Origin: Streptomyces himalayensis subsp. himalayensis
GTDB taxonomy: Bacteria; Actinomycetota; Actinomycetes; Streptomycetales; Streptomycetaceae
Assembly (NCBI RefSeq): GCF_013778455.1
Contig: NZ_JACEHE010000009.1
Coordinates: forward strand, 62,001 to 126,000
Direction of reading: 5' to 3'
DNA length: 64,000 bases
Notes under the pieces: generated by a model
The model's database searches: none
Told to the model about the DNA's origin: nothing
What the model saw: the letters and a program-made list of their open reading frames with translations, nothing else
Position numbers and translations under genes: made by a program
In this document: positions 1-10,200 of the stretch, piece after piece
Position numbering within the stretch: position 1 is the first letter of the stretch
Layout: each line of letters opens with the position of its first letter

Positions 1-270
1 GGCGGAGGAGCCCGCCGCGTAGGTCGCCACGTAGCCGTTCATGCCGCGGATGAGGAGTTCTCGGAAGTCGCCCTGTCCGGTGGTGTCCGTCATCCGCACG
101 GCCACACCCAGTGCGGCCGCGGTGAGTGCGGCCACGCCCCCGGGCTCGGCTCCCGGGGTGTCCTGTGCGAGTACGAGGCCGTCGACGCTGGCCGCGAGCG
201 CGCCGGTCAGCTGGGGCACGCGGGACCTCAACCGGTGCAGTTCGTCGAGGACTTCGGCCTCGGCCGCCAT
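1..270 (-). CDS. Roadblock/LC7 domain protein (3' end outside window)
   Basis: About 90 residues are visible from an ATG at 270 preceded by GAGGAG; the rest lies left of the window. The segment GALAASVDGLVLA followed by an alternating Ala/Thr helix and GMNGYVATY is the usual beginning of bacterial roadblock/LC7 proteins, which in actinomycetes typically act as regulators of small Ras-like (MglA-type) GTPases. It lies 38 bp after a DUF4388-like gene and a second roadblock-like gene on the same strand, so the three probably form one operon. No GTPase is visible; it may lie further left. The family call is good; the partner is inferred. Confidence 0.7.
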   Translation of the reverse strand, partial: MAAEAEVLDELHRLRSRVPQLTGALAASVDGLVLAQDTPGAEPGGVAALTAAALGVAVRMTDTTGQGDFRELLIRGMNGYVATYAAGSSA

Positions 271-308
271 GAGCTGTCTCCTCTCGGCACGCTGTCTGAG
301 CGCGCGGA

Positions 309-1171
<863 letters not shown>

Positions 1172-1175
<4 letters not shown>

Positions 1176-1570
1176 CCCAGCACCAGTCGTTCCGCGATCT
1201 CGCCCAGCCGTATGCGGGCGAGCGCGAGGTTGCCGTCCGTACGGCCCAGCCACAGGTGCAGGAAGACGCTGCTGTCGAAGGTCGTACGGACGAAACGCAG
1301 GACGTGGTAGCTGTCGCGGTTGCTGACGATCAGGTCCTCGACCGGTGTTTCGCCGCCGGACCAGTCGGAGCCCTCGGCCGGGGCGAAGGCAAGGTTCTCC
1401 GCCGCTGTCCTGGCGAGCTCCGCCGCCTCCGCGGCGGTGGCTTCGTGATCGCCGTTCGGCGAGTCCCCGACCGTGCCCAGAGCCAGCCCACTGGTCCAGT
1501 CGACCACCGTGGCACCTCGCGCGCCGGGCAGTCTCATGGCCTCCAGCAGGCACTCGTCAATTCCGGGCAC
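1172..1570 (-). CDS. Roadblock/LC7-like small regulatory protein
   Basis: 132 residues from the GTG at 1570, chosen because a strong purine-rich ribosome site (GGGAGGGGG) lies just upstream; an ATG at 1591 is possible but poorly placed. The sequence (AMRLPGARGATVVDWTSGLA, then SYHVLRFVRTTFDSSVFLHL and NLALARIRLGEI) has the alternating helix-strand pattern of roadblock-fold proteins with no catalytic motif. It is first in a three-gene operon with a DUF4388-like protein and another roadblock protein, which suggests a GTPase-accessory signalling set. The function beyond that is not evident. Confidence 0.65.
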
Positions 1571-2012
1571 CCCCGCCCCCTCCCGGCACATTGGTTCGGA
1601 TGAGTGATGTAGAAACTACGTAACGTGTGTGCCCTGCGGGGGGATTCTGGCAAATTCCCCTGGAACATGCGGCAGTTGGCTAAGGTTGGCCGATTGCCCT
1701 GAGGACTCCCGGCGCACTCCGGCGCGCTCCGGCGAGCTCCAGCCGTCCGCCGGCGGCAGAGGCGATGCGATCGCGGTCGAGCGCCCGCGCCGCGAGCGAG
1801 CGGGACCAGCGCATCGGCCGACGCGCCGACGGCGCGCCGACATGCGCATGCCACTCCATTGGATACGTCACTGGCATTGCCCTGTAACACTCCTGACGGA
1901 GGCTCGTGGGGCACCTCCGGTCCCACAAGCAACTCACCCCCCACGTGGCCGGGTTGACAGGACGAATCGCCCCGGCCGCCCTGATCCGCGGGCACCGGGT
2001 GAGGAGGAACTG
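1571..2012. other. Divergent intergenic region, no gene supported
   Basis: About 440 bp between the roadblock operon and the exported oxidase. It contains a direct run of CGGCGC/CGGCGA triplets around 1708-1735 and GAGGAGGAAC (2001-2010), a strong ribosome site for the oxidase. A TTGGAT...TGTAAC pair around 1859-1888 and a TTGACA at 1954-1959 are possible promoter pieces, none convincing. Open frames crossing the region have no family features and are extensions of neighbouring genes. Confidence 0.5.
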
Positions 2013-3614
2013 ATGGCTCAACACACATCTCGCCGCGACCTTCTGAGATCCATCGGGGTCGCGGGCGGCGCGGGAATGCTCTACTCGGCGATGGGAGCAC
2101 TGGGTGTGGCGCCGGTCCCCGACGTACGGGCGGAGGAGTACCGGGCACCCCAGAACAGCGACTTCACGCTGACCGGGCGAAGTGGCAAGAAGGTCCTCAT
2201 ACTGGGCGGCGGCATAGCCGGCCTGGCGACGGCGTACGAGCTGGGCAAGGCGGGCTACGACTGCCGGATCCTGGAGGCGAAGGGCCGCCCCGGCGGCCGC
2301 AACTGGACGGTCCGCGGCGGCACCAAGCTGACCGACCTGGACGGGCGCACCCAGACGGCGTCGTTCTCCAAGGGCCAGTACATGAACGCGGGCCCGGCCC
2401 GGCTGCCGCAGTCCCATGTCACGCTCGAGTACTGCCGTGAACTCGGCGTAGCTCTCGAGGTGTTCACCAATCAGAACGCCAACGCGTACATCTACCACGA
2501 GAACAGCGCCGCGCTCGCGGGCGAGGCCATGCGGTGGCGCACCGCGAAGGCCGACGTCTACGGCTATGTGTCCGAGCTGCTCGCCAAGGCCACCGACCGG
2601 GGAGCCCTGGACAAGGAGCTCACCGCGGACGACAAGGACCGGCTGATCGCGTTCCTGCGGAACTTCGGCGCCATCAAGGGCAAGGCCGACGATTACGCCT
2701 ACGCCGGCACCGACCGGCGCGGCTACTCGGTCGAGCCGGGTGCGGCCTTCGAGGAGGGCACGGTGCTCGGCCCGGTGCCGTCGCTGTCGGACGTCATCGC
2801 GAGCGGCGTCGGGCAGCGCTTCTCGTTCGAGTTCGGCTACGACCAGGCCATGCTGATGTTCCAGCCGGTGGGCGGGATGGACGCGATCCCCTACGCGCTG
2901 GCGAAGGCCATCGGCCAGGACCGGATCACGTACGGCGCGAAGGCGCTGGAGGTGAGCGACCTCCAGGACGGCGCCGAGGTCACGTACGAGGACGCGCAGG
3001 GCCGCACGCGCACGCAGCGCGCCGACTTCGTCGTGGCGGCAGTCCCGCCCATGATCATGGCCCGGATCAAGCACAACCTGGGCTCTGACATCACCGCGGC
3101 ACTGAAGTACGCCGTCCCAATACCCGTCGGCAAGGTCGGGCTCGAGTACCGCAGCCGCTGGTGGGAGACGGACGAGCACATCTACGGCGGCATCACGCCG
3201 ACCGACACGGACCTGGCCACCATCTGGTACCCCTCGTACGGCTACCAGGGTCAGCGCGGCACGCTCATCGGCTACTACAACTTCGGCGCCAACGCCGTCG
3301 CGTACAGCGATCTGCCGCACGCCGAGCGGGTGGCGCGGGCGGTGAGCCGGGGCGTGAAGATCCACGGCGAGAAGTACCGCACCGAGCTCGACCAGTCCTT
3401 CAGCGTGGCTTGGCACCGCACGCCCCACATCGAGGCCGGCTGGGTGGGCTGGCCCTCGCAGAGCGGCCCGGAGTACGCGCTTCTCAACAAGCCCGCGGGC
3501 CATGTCTACTTCGCCGGCGACTGGCTCAGCCATGTCATCGCCTGGCAGCACGGCGCGTTCACCTCGGCCCGCAAGGTCGTGACGGACATCCACGAGAGGG
3601 TGATGGCTGCATGA
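2013..3614 (+). CDS. Tat-exported flavin monoamine / L-amino-acid oxidase
   Basis: 533 residues from the ATG at 2013, which follows GAGGAGGAAC by two bases. A twin-arginine signal (SRRDLLRSIGVAGG, residues 6-19) followed by a hydrophobic stretch predicts export of the folded flavoprotein. The FAD-binding motif VLILGGGIAGLATA is at about 61-74, followed by ILEAKGRPGGRN, and the family's C-terminal FAD contact (VYFAGDWLSH) is near residue 500. This is the flavin amine oxidase family (monoamine oxidase, L-amino-acid oxidase), which oxidises an amine to an imine and releases hydrogen peroxide. The next gene is a secreted RidA overlapping by four bases, so imine handling outside the membrane is the likely theme. 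The substrate cannot be told from sequence. Confidence 0.9.
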   Translation: MAQHTSRRDLLRSIGVAGGAGMLYSAMGALGVAPVPDVRAEEYRAPQNSDFTLTGRSGKKVLILGGGIAGLATAYELGKAGYDCRILEAKGRPGGRNWTVRGGTKLTDLDGRTQTASFSKGQYMNAGPARLPQSHVTLEYCRELGVALEVFTNQNANAYIYHENSAALAGEAMRWRTAKADVYGYVSELLAKATDRGALDKELTADDKDRLIAFLRNFGAIKGKADDYAYAGTDRRGYSVEPGAAFEEGTVLGPVPSLSDVIASGVGQRFSFEFGYDQAMLMFQPVGGMDAIPYALAKAIGQDRITYGAKALEVSDLQDGAEVTYEDAQGRTRTQRADFVVAAVPPMIMARIKHNLGSDITAALKYAVPIPVGKVGLEYRSRWWETDEHIYGGITPTDTDLATIWYPSYGYQGQRGTLIGYYNFGANAVAYSDLPHAERVARAVSRGVKIHGEKYRTELDQSFSVAWHRTPHIEAGWVGWPSQSGPEYALLNKPAGHVYFAGDWLSHVIAWQHGAFTSARKVVTDIHERVMAA

Positions 3615-4252
3615 AGCGGTCTGCGAAGGTGTTGATCGGTGCGGCCCTGACCGGTTCGCTCCTCACGGGCGGCACCGCGCTGGCGGGAGCCCAGGGCTGG
3701 TGGCCCGGCCCGAAGGAGGTGCGCGTCATGCTGCCCGACGGCCAGTCCAACCCGGCGATCGCCAATGGCGTGGCAACGGGCGGGGAGGTGGCCGTCTATC
3801 AGAGCAGCGGACTGGGGCCGTCCGCGCTCAACCCGTCCGCGCCGGAGGGTACGCCCGAGCGCTTCACCGACCCCTCCCTCACGGAGGGCGCCGAGGGCGT
3901 CACGGTCACCGAGGCGCAGGCGCTCGTCGTGCTCCGCAACATCAAGACGAACCTCGAGGCCGCGGGCCTGACCCCGGCCGACGTCATCACGATGAAGTGC
4001 TACCTGATGAAGCCGCCGGGCGCCGAGCTCGCCGACTACGCGGGCTGGAACCGCGCGTACCGGCAGTTCTTCGCCAACATCGACCTGAAGTCGGACGAGG
4101 TGGTCCCGGTGCCCATGGGCACCTCGCCCGCGAAGCCGCCCCTGCTCGCCAACAAGGCCCGCCCGGCGCGGGCCACGATGGAGGTCGCCTCGCTGGCGGT
4201 GAAGGGCTGGCTGGTCGAGGTCGAGGTGACGGCGACGTACAAAAAGCGCTGA
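3611..4252 (+). CDS. Secreted RidA/YjgF-family protein (imine/enamine deaminase-like)
   Basis: 213 residues; the ATG at 3611 overlaps the oxidase stop (ATGA). The N-terminus KRSAKVLIGAALTGSLLTGG then LAGAQG is a Sec-type signal peptide, unusual because most RidA proteins are cytosolic. The mature part follows the RidA fold, with AQALVVLRNIKTNLEAAGLT and the PARATMEVASL segment that keeps the substrate-carboxylate-binding arginine of active RidA members. RidA hydrolyses reactive enamines and imines made by amino-acid oxidases and PLP enzymes. Coupling to an exported oxidase suggests it hydrolyses that enzyme's product to oxoacid and ammonia. At 213 residues it is longer than canonical RidA (about 130) because of the signal and an insertion after residue 60. 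Confidence 0.85.
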   Translation: MKRSAKVLIGAALTGSLLTGGTALAGAQGWWPGPKEVRVMLPDGQSNPAIANGVATGGEVAVYQSSGLGPSALNPSAPEGTPERFTDPSLTEGAEGVTVTEAQALVVLRNIKTNLEAAGLTPADVITMKCYLMKPPGAELADYAGWNRAYRQFFANIDLKSDEVVPVPMGTSPAKPPLLANKARPARATMEVASLAVKGWLVEVEVTATYKKR

Positions 4253-4268
4253 TCAGCGCGGAAAACTG

Positions 4269-4310
4269 CCCTGCGGGGCGGAGCCCGTGATCGGGTTCCG
4301 CCCCGCAGGG
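4269..4310 (+). terminator. Intrinsic terminator-like hairpin after the oxidase-RidA operon
   Basis: A perfect 14-bp stem (4269-4282 with 4297-4310, CCCTGCGGGGCGGA) is continued inward by another four pairs around a TGAT loop. It lies 16 bp after the RidA stop. There is no long U run, as is common in Streptomyces terminators. Confidence 0.8.
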
Positions 4311-4396
4311 GCGCGTTTGCGCCTGTGCGGGGTTCCAATAGGGTGCTGGTGGGAACTCGTGTCGACGTCACCGCGAGGGCGAAGGTGGTGGGCACG

Positions 4397-5293
4397 ATGG
4401 AGTTGCCGCTGGTCGTGGGTGTCGACGGATCGGACTCCAGCCTCCGCGCCACGGACTGGGCCGTCGAACACGCACTGCGCCATGGACTGCCGCTGCACCT
4501 GGTCAACGCCTCCCTCTGGGAGCGCTACGAGATCGTGGCCGCGCAGGACCGCGGAAAACGTCCGTCCGGGCAGGTGCTCGCCGAGAACATCGTCGCAGCC
4601 GCTGCCGAACGCGCCCGGTACCGCAATCGTGACCTGAAGATCACGACCGAAGTGGTGCGTGAGGACCCCGCGCGGGCCCTGCTGCAGGAAGGTGAGGAAG
4701 CCTCCGCACTGGTCCTGGGCTCGCACGGCCGCGGCGAGGTCGCCGATCTGCTGCTCGGCTCGGTCGGCCTGGCGGTGGCGGCGCGCGCCCACTGCCCGGT
4801 GATCATCGTGCGCGGCGACGACTTCAGCGTACGGTCCGGACACGGGCACATCCTGCTCGGTGTCGGAGACCGCTCCGCACCGGCGGCGGTGCAGTTCGCC
4901 TTTCGCGAGGCCGAGGCGCGCCGCTGCACCCTCGACGCCGTACGCGCCTGGCGCACCCCGGCCCTCGAGGCGCTGGAACACCCTCTCGAGGCAGCCGCCG
5001 GGCGCCCCCGCTCCCCCGCAGAGCACGCGCGCCAGCACGAGAGCGAGGCGTCGGCCCGGCTCGACCAGGCGCTGCGGGAGGCCGCCCGGGAGCACCCGGG
5101 GGTGCGCGTGCGCCGCGCCACCGTCGAAGGCCCGGCCCGCAAGGTACTGGTGCGCCGCTCGGCCGCGGCGGACCTCCTCATCGTCGGAGCCCAGCGCCGC
5201 CCCGGGCATCTCGGTCTTCAGCTGGGTGTGGTCGGCCATGCCGTGCTGCACCACGCCGAATGCCCGGTCGCCGTCGTACCCCAGCCGGCGTGA
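4397..5293 (+). CDS. Universal stress protein (two UspA domains)
   Basis: 298 residues from the ATG at 4397; an upstream in-frame GTG at 4325 would overlap the terminator region and adds no conserved sequence. Two UspA domains are seen. The first starts LPLVVGVDGSDSS and carries the ATP-binding G-x2-G-x9-G-S type motif (GSHGRGEVADLLLGSVG, about 117-133). The second ends with VGAQRRPGHLGLQLGVVGHA and lacks a clean version of that motif. Cytoplasmic stress proteins of this kind bind nucleotides and are induced under energy or oxygen stress. The next gene encodes an Rv1733c-like membrane protein, a combination familiar from actinobacterial dormancy (DosR-type) gene sets. Confidence 0.9.
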   Translation: MELPLVVGVDGSDSSLRATDWAVEHALRHGLPLHLVNASLWERYEIVAAQDRGKRPSGQVLAENIVAAAAERARYRNRDLKITTEVVREDPARALLQEGEEASALVLGSHGRGEVADLLLGSVGLAVAARAHCPVIIVRGDDFSVRSGHGHILLGVGDRSAPAAVQFAFREAEARRCTLDAVRAWRTPALEALEHPLEAAAGRPRSPAEHARQHESEASARLDQALREAAREHPGVRVRRATVEGPARKVLVRRSAAADLLIVGAQRRPGHLGLQLGVVGHAVLHHAECPVAVVPQPA

Positions 5294-5317
5294 CGCCTCC
5301 GAGAAAGGATTGCGGTC

Positions 5318-5884
5318 ATGCGACAGAGCGGGACGGTCGGATTCTGGCGGTGGCGGCACAATCTGCTCAAACGCCGCTCCGACGTCGTCGAGGCATGGGT
5401 CGTGCTCGTCGTCGCCGTGCTGCTGGTGATCGGCCTGCCCCTGGCAGGCGTACTGGCCGGGCTGCGCGTCGACAACGAGCTGCAGCGCCAGCGTGAGGAG
5501 CGGCAGCGCACCACCGCGGTGCTGGCCGAGGACGCGAGCGCGTGGCAGGCGGGCAGGTACGTGCGCTTCCAGGCGACCGTGCGGTGGACGGGGCCCGACG
5601 GCAAGGAGCACACGGCGAAGGCGGACGTCGGGCCGGACAGCCGGGCCGGTTCCACCACCCGGATATGGACCGACGGGAAGGGTGAACTCACCGGAGAGCC
5701 GGCCACCGAGACCGAGGCCGCGAGCGCTTCCGCCCTGGCCGGACTGCTGACCATGGGCGGCACCGGGGCGGCGGTGCTGGGTGCGCGCTGGGTCGTGCAG
5801 CTGGGCATCGACCGGCACCGCGCCGTGGCGTGGGAGCAGGAGTGGGCCCGTGTCGGGCCCCAGTGGGGCAAGCGGCTCACCTGA
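5318..5884 (+). CDS. Rv1733c-family membrane protein
   Basis: 188 residues from the ATG at 5318, with GAAAGGA upstream. One transmembrane segment lies near residues 26-48 (VVLVVAVLLVIGLPLAGVLA) and a second near 140-162 (ASALAGLLTMGGTGAAVLGA). Between them is an external domain with VRWTGPDGKEHTAKADVG and WTDGKGEL. This is the layout of the Rv1733c family, named after a mycobacterial DosR-regulon membrane protein of unknown biochemical role. It starts 24 bp after the universal stress protein and is probably co-transcribed. No catalytic residues are evident. Confidence 0.8.
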   Translation: MRQSGTVGFWRWRHNLLKRRSDVVEAWVVLVVAVLLVIGLPLAGVLAGLRVDNELQRQREERQRTTAVLAEDASAWQAGRYVRFQATVRWTGPDGKEHTAKADVGPDSRAGSTTRIWTDGKGELTGEPATETEAASASALAGLLTMGGTGAAVLGARWVVQLGIDRHRAVAWEQEWARVGPQWGKRLT

Positions 5885-5960
5885 GGCGGGACGTACCGAT
5901 ACGAGAGTCGACTCACACGAGACACGAGACACGAGACACGCAACGCGAGACCAGCTGAGA

Positions 5961-5989
5961 CGAGACCGGTCGAGTGACGACCGGTCTCG
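5961..5989. terminator. Hairpin terminator between convergent genes
   Basis: A perfect 12-bp inverted repeat (CGAGACCGGTCG, loop AGTGA, CGACCGGTCTCG) sits between the Rv1733c-like gene (+) and the GH29 gene (-). It probably works in both directions. Three copies of ACGAGAC lie just before it (about 5916-5940). Confidence 0.75.
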
Positions 5990-6028
5990 CGCTCAGAAGC
6001 GGCCGCTTTCGCGCTCAGAAGCGGCCGC
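5988..6028. repeat. 19-bp direct repeat overlapping the GH29 3' end
   Basis: Two exact copies of a 19-bp unit beginning CGCGCTCAGAAGCGG (5988-6006 and 6010-6028) are separated by TTT. The second copy contains the TGA stop (minus strand) and last codons of the fucosidase gene, so the gene's end lies inside a duplicated segment. Confidence 0.85.
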
Positions 6029-7283
6029 CCCCGCGGTAGAGATCGAGTTCGCCGTCGAGTTCCACGGCGAGCACCGTCGCGTAGTCGTCCAGGTCGGCGG
6101 CTGCCGGCGCATCGATCCACAGCACACCGGGCGCCTCATGCAGGCCGCCGATGACCTTGTGTCCGAGCTCCGTGCCGGTGCCGAGCACGCTCACGCGGCG
6201 TACTGGCGTACGCAGGCCGCGTACGCCGATGGAGCCCCGCGGGATGTCGAAGACCGTCAGGTAGAGGGTGCGGCGGTCGGCCGACAGGGTGCTGGGGCCG
6301 TAGTGGTGCCCGGCGGGCAGGCCGCGGACCGTGCCGTACACCGCGTCCGCGTGCCTGGCGATCCAGGCCCCGAGGCCTTCGAGGCGCTCGACCTGCTCGG
6401 AGGGGATGGTGCCGTCCTCCTTGGGGCCCACGTCGAGGAGCAGATTGCCGCCCGCCCCGATGGTCTCGGTGAAGTAGCGGATCAGCTGGCCGGTGGACTT
6501 GTGGTTGTGGTCGTGGTGCCGGTAGCCCCAGGAGTCGTTGATCGTCAGGCACAGCTCCCAGGGCCCTTCCGGGGGAACGATCGGCACACCCTGCTCCGGT
6601 GTGGCGTAGTCGCCCTCGCTGAGCATCCGTGCGTTCAGCACGCAGTCGGGTACCTCGGAGCGGATGAGCTCGGCCAGCTCACCTATGCGCCACTGCTCCT
6701 CGGTGCGCTCCCACTCACCGTCGAACCAGAGGAGGTCGGGGCGGTAGCGGGTGCAGAGCTCTCGGACCTGTGCGTCGCGGTAGTCGAGGTAGCGCGCCCA
6801 GGCTTCGAGGTCCTCCCGTTCCTTGGGGACCTCGGCATACGGGTTGTCCTCCTGCTCGGGCGGCCGGCCCTCGTAGCGAGTGGAGGCGTAGTCGGGGTGG
6901 TTCCAGTCGTTGTGGGCGTAGTAGAAGCCGACCTTCAGGCCCTGCTCGCGCAGGGCCTCGACATAGGGGCCGAGCAGGTCGCGGCCCGCCGGTGTGTGGC
7001 GGACGACGTTCAGGTCTCCCTGAGCGGTGTCCCACAGGGCGACGCCGTCGTGGTGACGGCTCGTCAGCACCCCGTAGCGGGCGCCCGCACGGGCGAACAG
7101 CTCGGCCCACTCCCGGGGGTCGTACTTGGCGGCCGTGAAGCGGTCCAGCTGCGCCATGTACTGGTCGTGCGGGACGTCGCCCTCGAAGAACGACCACGAC
7201 TCCTGTACGCCGTCGACGGCGTAGATGCCCCAGTGGATGAAGATCCCCAGCTTCGCGTCGGGAAACCATGGCTGCATCGCCAT
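6015..7283 (-). CDS. Alpha-L-fucosidase, glycoside hydrolase family 29
   Basis: 422 residues (an in-frame ATG two codons later is equally possible). The GH29 signature begins at once (WFPDAKLGIFIHWGIYAV), the HHDG element (SRHHDGVALW) is near 96, and the nucleophile aspartate is in LLWFDGEW near residue 190. No signal peptide is present, so the enzyme should act on imported fucosylated oligosaccharides, removing alpha-linked L-fucose with retention of configuration. It is the last gene of a tight operon and starts three bases after the GH38 stop. This supports a role in trimming mixed fucose/mannose/galactose glycans such as N-glycan fragments. Confidence 0.92.
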   Translation of the reverse strand: MAMQPWFPDAKLGIFIHWGIYAVDGVQESWSFFEGDVPHDQYMAQLDRFTAAKYDPREWAELFARAGARYGVLTSRHHDGVALWDTAQGDLNVVRHTPAGRDLLGPYVEALREQGLKVGFYYAHNDWNHPDYASTRYEGRPPEQEDNPYAEVPKEREDLEAWARYLDYRDAQVRELCTRYRPDLLWFDGEWERTEEQWRIGELAELIRSEVPDCVLNARMLSEGDYATPEQGVPIVPPEGPWELCLTINDSWGYRHHDHNHKSTGQLIRYFTETIGAGGNLLLDVGPKEDGTIPSEQVERLEGLGAWIARHADAVYGTVRGLPAGHHYGPSTLSADRRTLYLTVFDIPRGSIGVRGLRTPVRRVSVLGTGTELGHKVIGGLHEAPGVLWIDAPAAADLDDYATVLAVELDGELDLYRGGGRF

Positions 7284-7286
7284 GCC

Positions 7287-10200
7287 TCAGGCCCTCCTGA
7301 AGCGCAGGGTGAGCACCTGGAAGGGACGGAGGTCCACCGTGACCGTGCCGTCCTCGGCGATGGTCAGCGGCTGGGCGTCGGCGAGCGGGCGTTCCAGCAG
7401 GTCGGTGACCGTGGCGCCGGTGTGCGGGAAACCGGGGCGCACCGTGGTGCGGGTGCGGCCGCCGAGCGACTCGTAGAGGCGGACGATCACGTCGCCCGAG
7501 CGGTCGTCGGCAAGCTTGACCGCTTCCACCACGGCGGCCGGGCCGTCGGTGGTGACAAGCGGGTCCACGGCCGTACCGCTCTCCGCTACGCGCAGCGGCA
7601 GGTTGAGGGCGTAGCCCTCGGCGATCGCGTCCTCGACGGTCGCGCCGGGCAGCAGGGCGTACGTGAAGCGGTGCTTGCCCTGGTCGGCCTCGGGGTCGGG
7701 CACGCGTGGGGCACGGACCAGGCTGAGGCGGACCGTGGTGGTCGTGCCTCCGTCCTCGCGGGTGGTGCGGCTGACGTCGTGCCCGTACGTGGAGTCGTTG
7801 ATGACCGCGACGCCGTAGCCGGGCTCTTCGACGTGCACCCAGCGGTGGCCGTAGACCTCGAACCGGGCCGACTCCCAGCTCGTGTTGGTGTGGGTCGGGC
7901 GGTGGACGTGGCCGAACTGGATCTCGGCCGTGGAGCGGTCGGCGTGGATGTCGATCGGGAAGGCCGCCTTGAGGATCTTCTCGGCCTCGTGCCAGTCGAT
8001 CTCGGTCTCGACGTCGATACGGCGGCTGCCCGCCCGGACCGTCACCGTCTGCACGATGCGGGAGCCCTTGCCGAAGGCGCGCTCGACGCGTACGGCGCCG
8101 AGCAGGGGGCCCTTCTCGGTGACGGTGACCGACTCGGCGTCGAGGAGGTCGGTGAAGCGGTGTTTGTAGTGCTTGTCGATGTCCCAGGCGTCCCAGTAAT
8201 TGGGGAGGTCGGTGTGGAGGCGGAGGAGGTTGCCGGCGGAGTCGGGGGCGAGGACCTCGCGGTCGGCTACGAGGTCTCGTACGGATGCGAGGGTGCCGTC
8301 CTCTGCGAACTCCACGCGTACCAGGCCGTTGTCGAGCACGCGGTCCGTGACGGTGACGGGCGTCGGCCTCGGAACCGACGCCGTGATCGGCGCACTGCCG
8401 GAAGCCGGGACCTGGACGAAGATCGCCGACGAGCCGTCCGTCAGGCGCGGCAGGCCTGGGTCGAGGGCCTCGGCCACCTCGGCCGGGACGGTGACGACCT
8501 CGGCGCGGGCGCGCGGGCTCGCGTTGAAGGCGTACGGAGCACCGGTGCCGAGCGCTGCTCGCGCCTCGCTCGTGATCACTTCCAACTCGCGGGCCACGCG
8601 CGCGTACTCCGCCTCCGCCTCCCGATGCACCCACGCGATCGACGACCCCGGCAGGATGTCGTGGAACTGGTGGAGGAGGACCGTCTTCCAGAGGTGGTCC
8701 AGCTTTTCGTACGGATAGGCGTAGCCCGGCGCGTGCAGGGCCGCCGCCGTCGCCCACAGCTCGGCCTCCCGCAGGAGGTGTTCGCTGCGGCGGTTGCCCT
8801 GCTTGGTGCGGGCCTGCGAGGTGTACGTGGCGCGGTGGAGCTCCAGGTAGAGCTCGCCCGACCAGACCGGTGCGTCCGGGTACTCGGCGCGGGCGGCGGC
8901 GAAGAAGTCGTCGGGGTGCTCGACGACGACCTTCGCGGAGCCCTCCAGGTCGGCGAGGCGGCGGGCGCGCTCCATCATCTCGCGGGTGGGACCGCCACCG
9001 CCGTCGCCGTGGCCGAACGGCGCCAGGGAGCGCGTGCCGCGGCCCTTGTCCTGGTAGTTGCGGACGGCGTGGGCCATCTCCTTGCCGGAGAACTCGGCGT
9101 TGTAGGTGTCCACGGGCGGGAAGTGGGTGAAGATCCGCGTGCCGTCGATGCCCTCCCACCAGAAGGTGTGGTGGGGCAGCTTGTTGGTCTGGTTCCAGGA
9201 GAGCTTCTGGGTCAGGAACCACTCGTTTCCGGCGAGCTTGGCGAGCTGCGGGTAGCAGGCGTTGTAGCCGAAGGAGTCCGGCAGCCACACGCCCTTGGTC
9301 TCGATGCCGAACTCGTCCATGAAGAACCGCTTGCCGTGGACGAGTTGGCGGGCGAGGGCCTCACCGCCGGGCAGGTTGCCGTCCGCCTCCACCCACATGC
9401 CGCCGACGGGCGCCCACTGGCCGTTCTTCACGGCCTCCTGGATGCGCTCCCAGACCTTGGGGTAGTTGTCGCGGACCCACTCGTACTGCTGCGCCTGCGA
9501 GCAGGCGAAGATGAACTCCGGGTACTCCTCGGCCAGCGCGGTCACGTTGGAGAAGGTCCGGGACGTCTTGCGCTTGGTCTCGCGGATGGGCCAGAGCCAG
9601 GCGCTGTCGATGTGCGCGTGGCCGACGGCCGACAGGGTGTGGGCGCTGGCGTGCGCGGGGCGCTCCAGGACGCCCTTCAGCAACTCCCGTACGTCCGTGG
9701 CGGTGCCCGAGACGTCGTCCAGGTCCAGCGCGTCGAGGGCGCGGTCGATGGCGTGCATGATCTCGTGGCGCCGCGGGTCGTGCTCCCCGAGCTCCAGCAT
9801 CAGTTCGCGCAGCACCTGGAGGTCCAGGGAGAGGTGCCAGACGTTCTCGTCAAGGACCGCCAGGTCGGCGCGGGCGAAGGTGTAGAGCGGCGCCCGGCCG
9901 GCGGTGGTCTTGTCGCCGAGCGGGGTGGGGCGGAACCCGTTGGCGAGGATGTCCGGGTTGGAGGCGGCCTCGATGAGGAAGTCGACCTGCTCGCCGCCGG
10001 CCGCAGGGTGCGCGATCGGTACGTACTGGTTCTGCGGGTTGACCGCCTTGAGCGGGGCCCCGTCCGGGGTGTGGACGAGTGCCTCGGCCTGGTTGCCCGG
10101 CCAGTCGCCCACGAAGCCGAGGTCGAAGACCGCCTCGACCCGCTTGCCCGCCCACTCGGCGGGCACCTCGCCACGGACCTTGAACCAGGTGGTGCCCCAC

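Noticed and set aside
1629..2012. A 128-codon extension of the oxidase frame upstream of its Tat signal
   Set aside because: The twin-arginine signal must be N-terminal, and a strong ribosome site lies just before the ATG at 2013.
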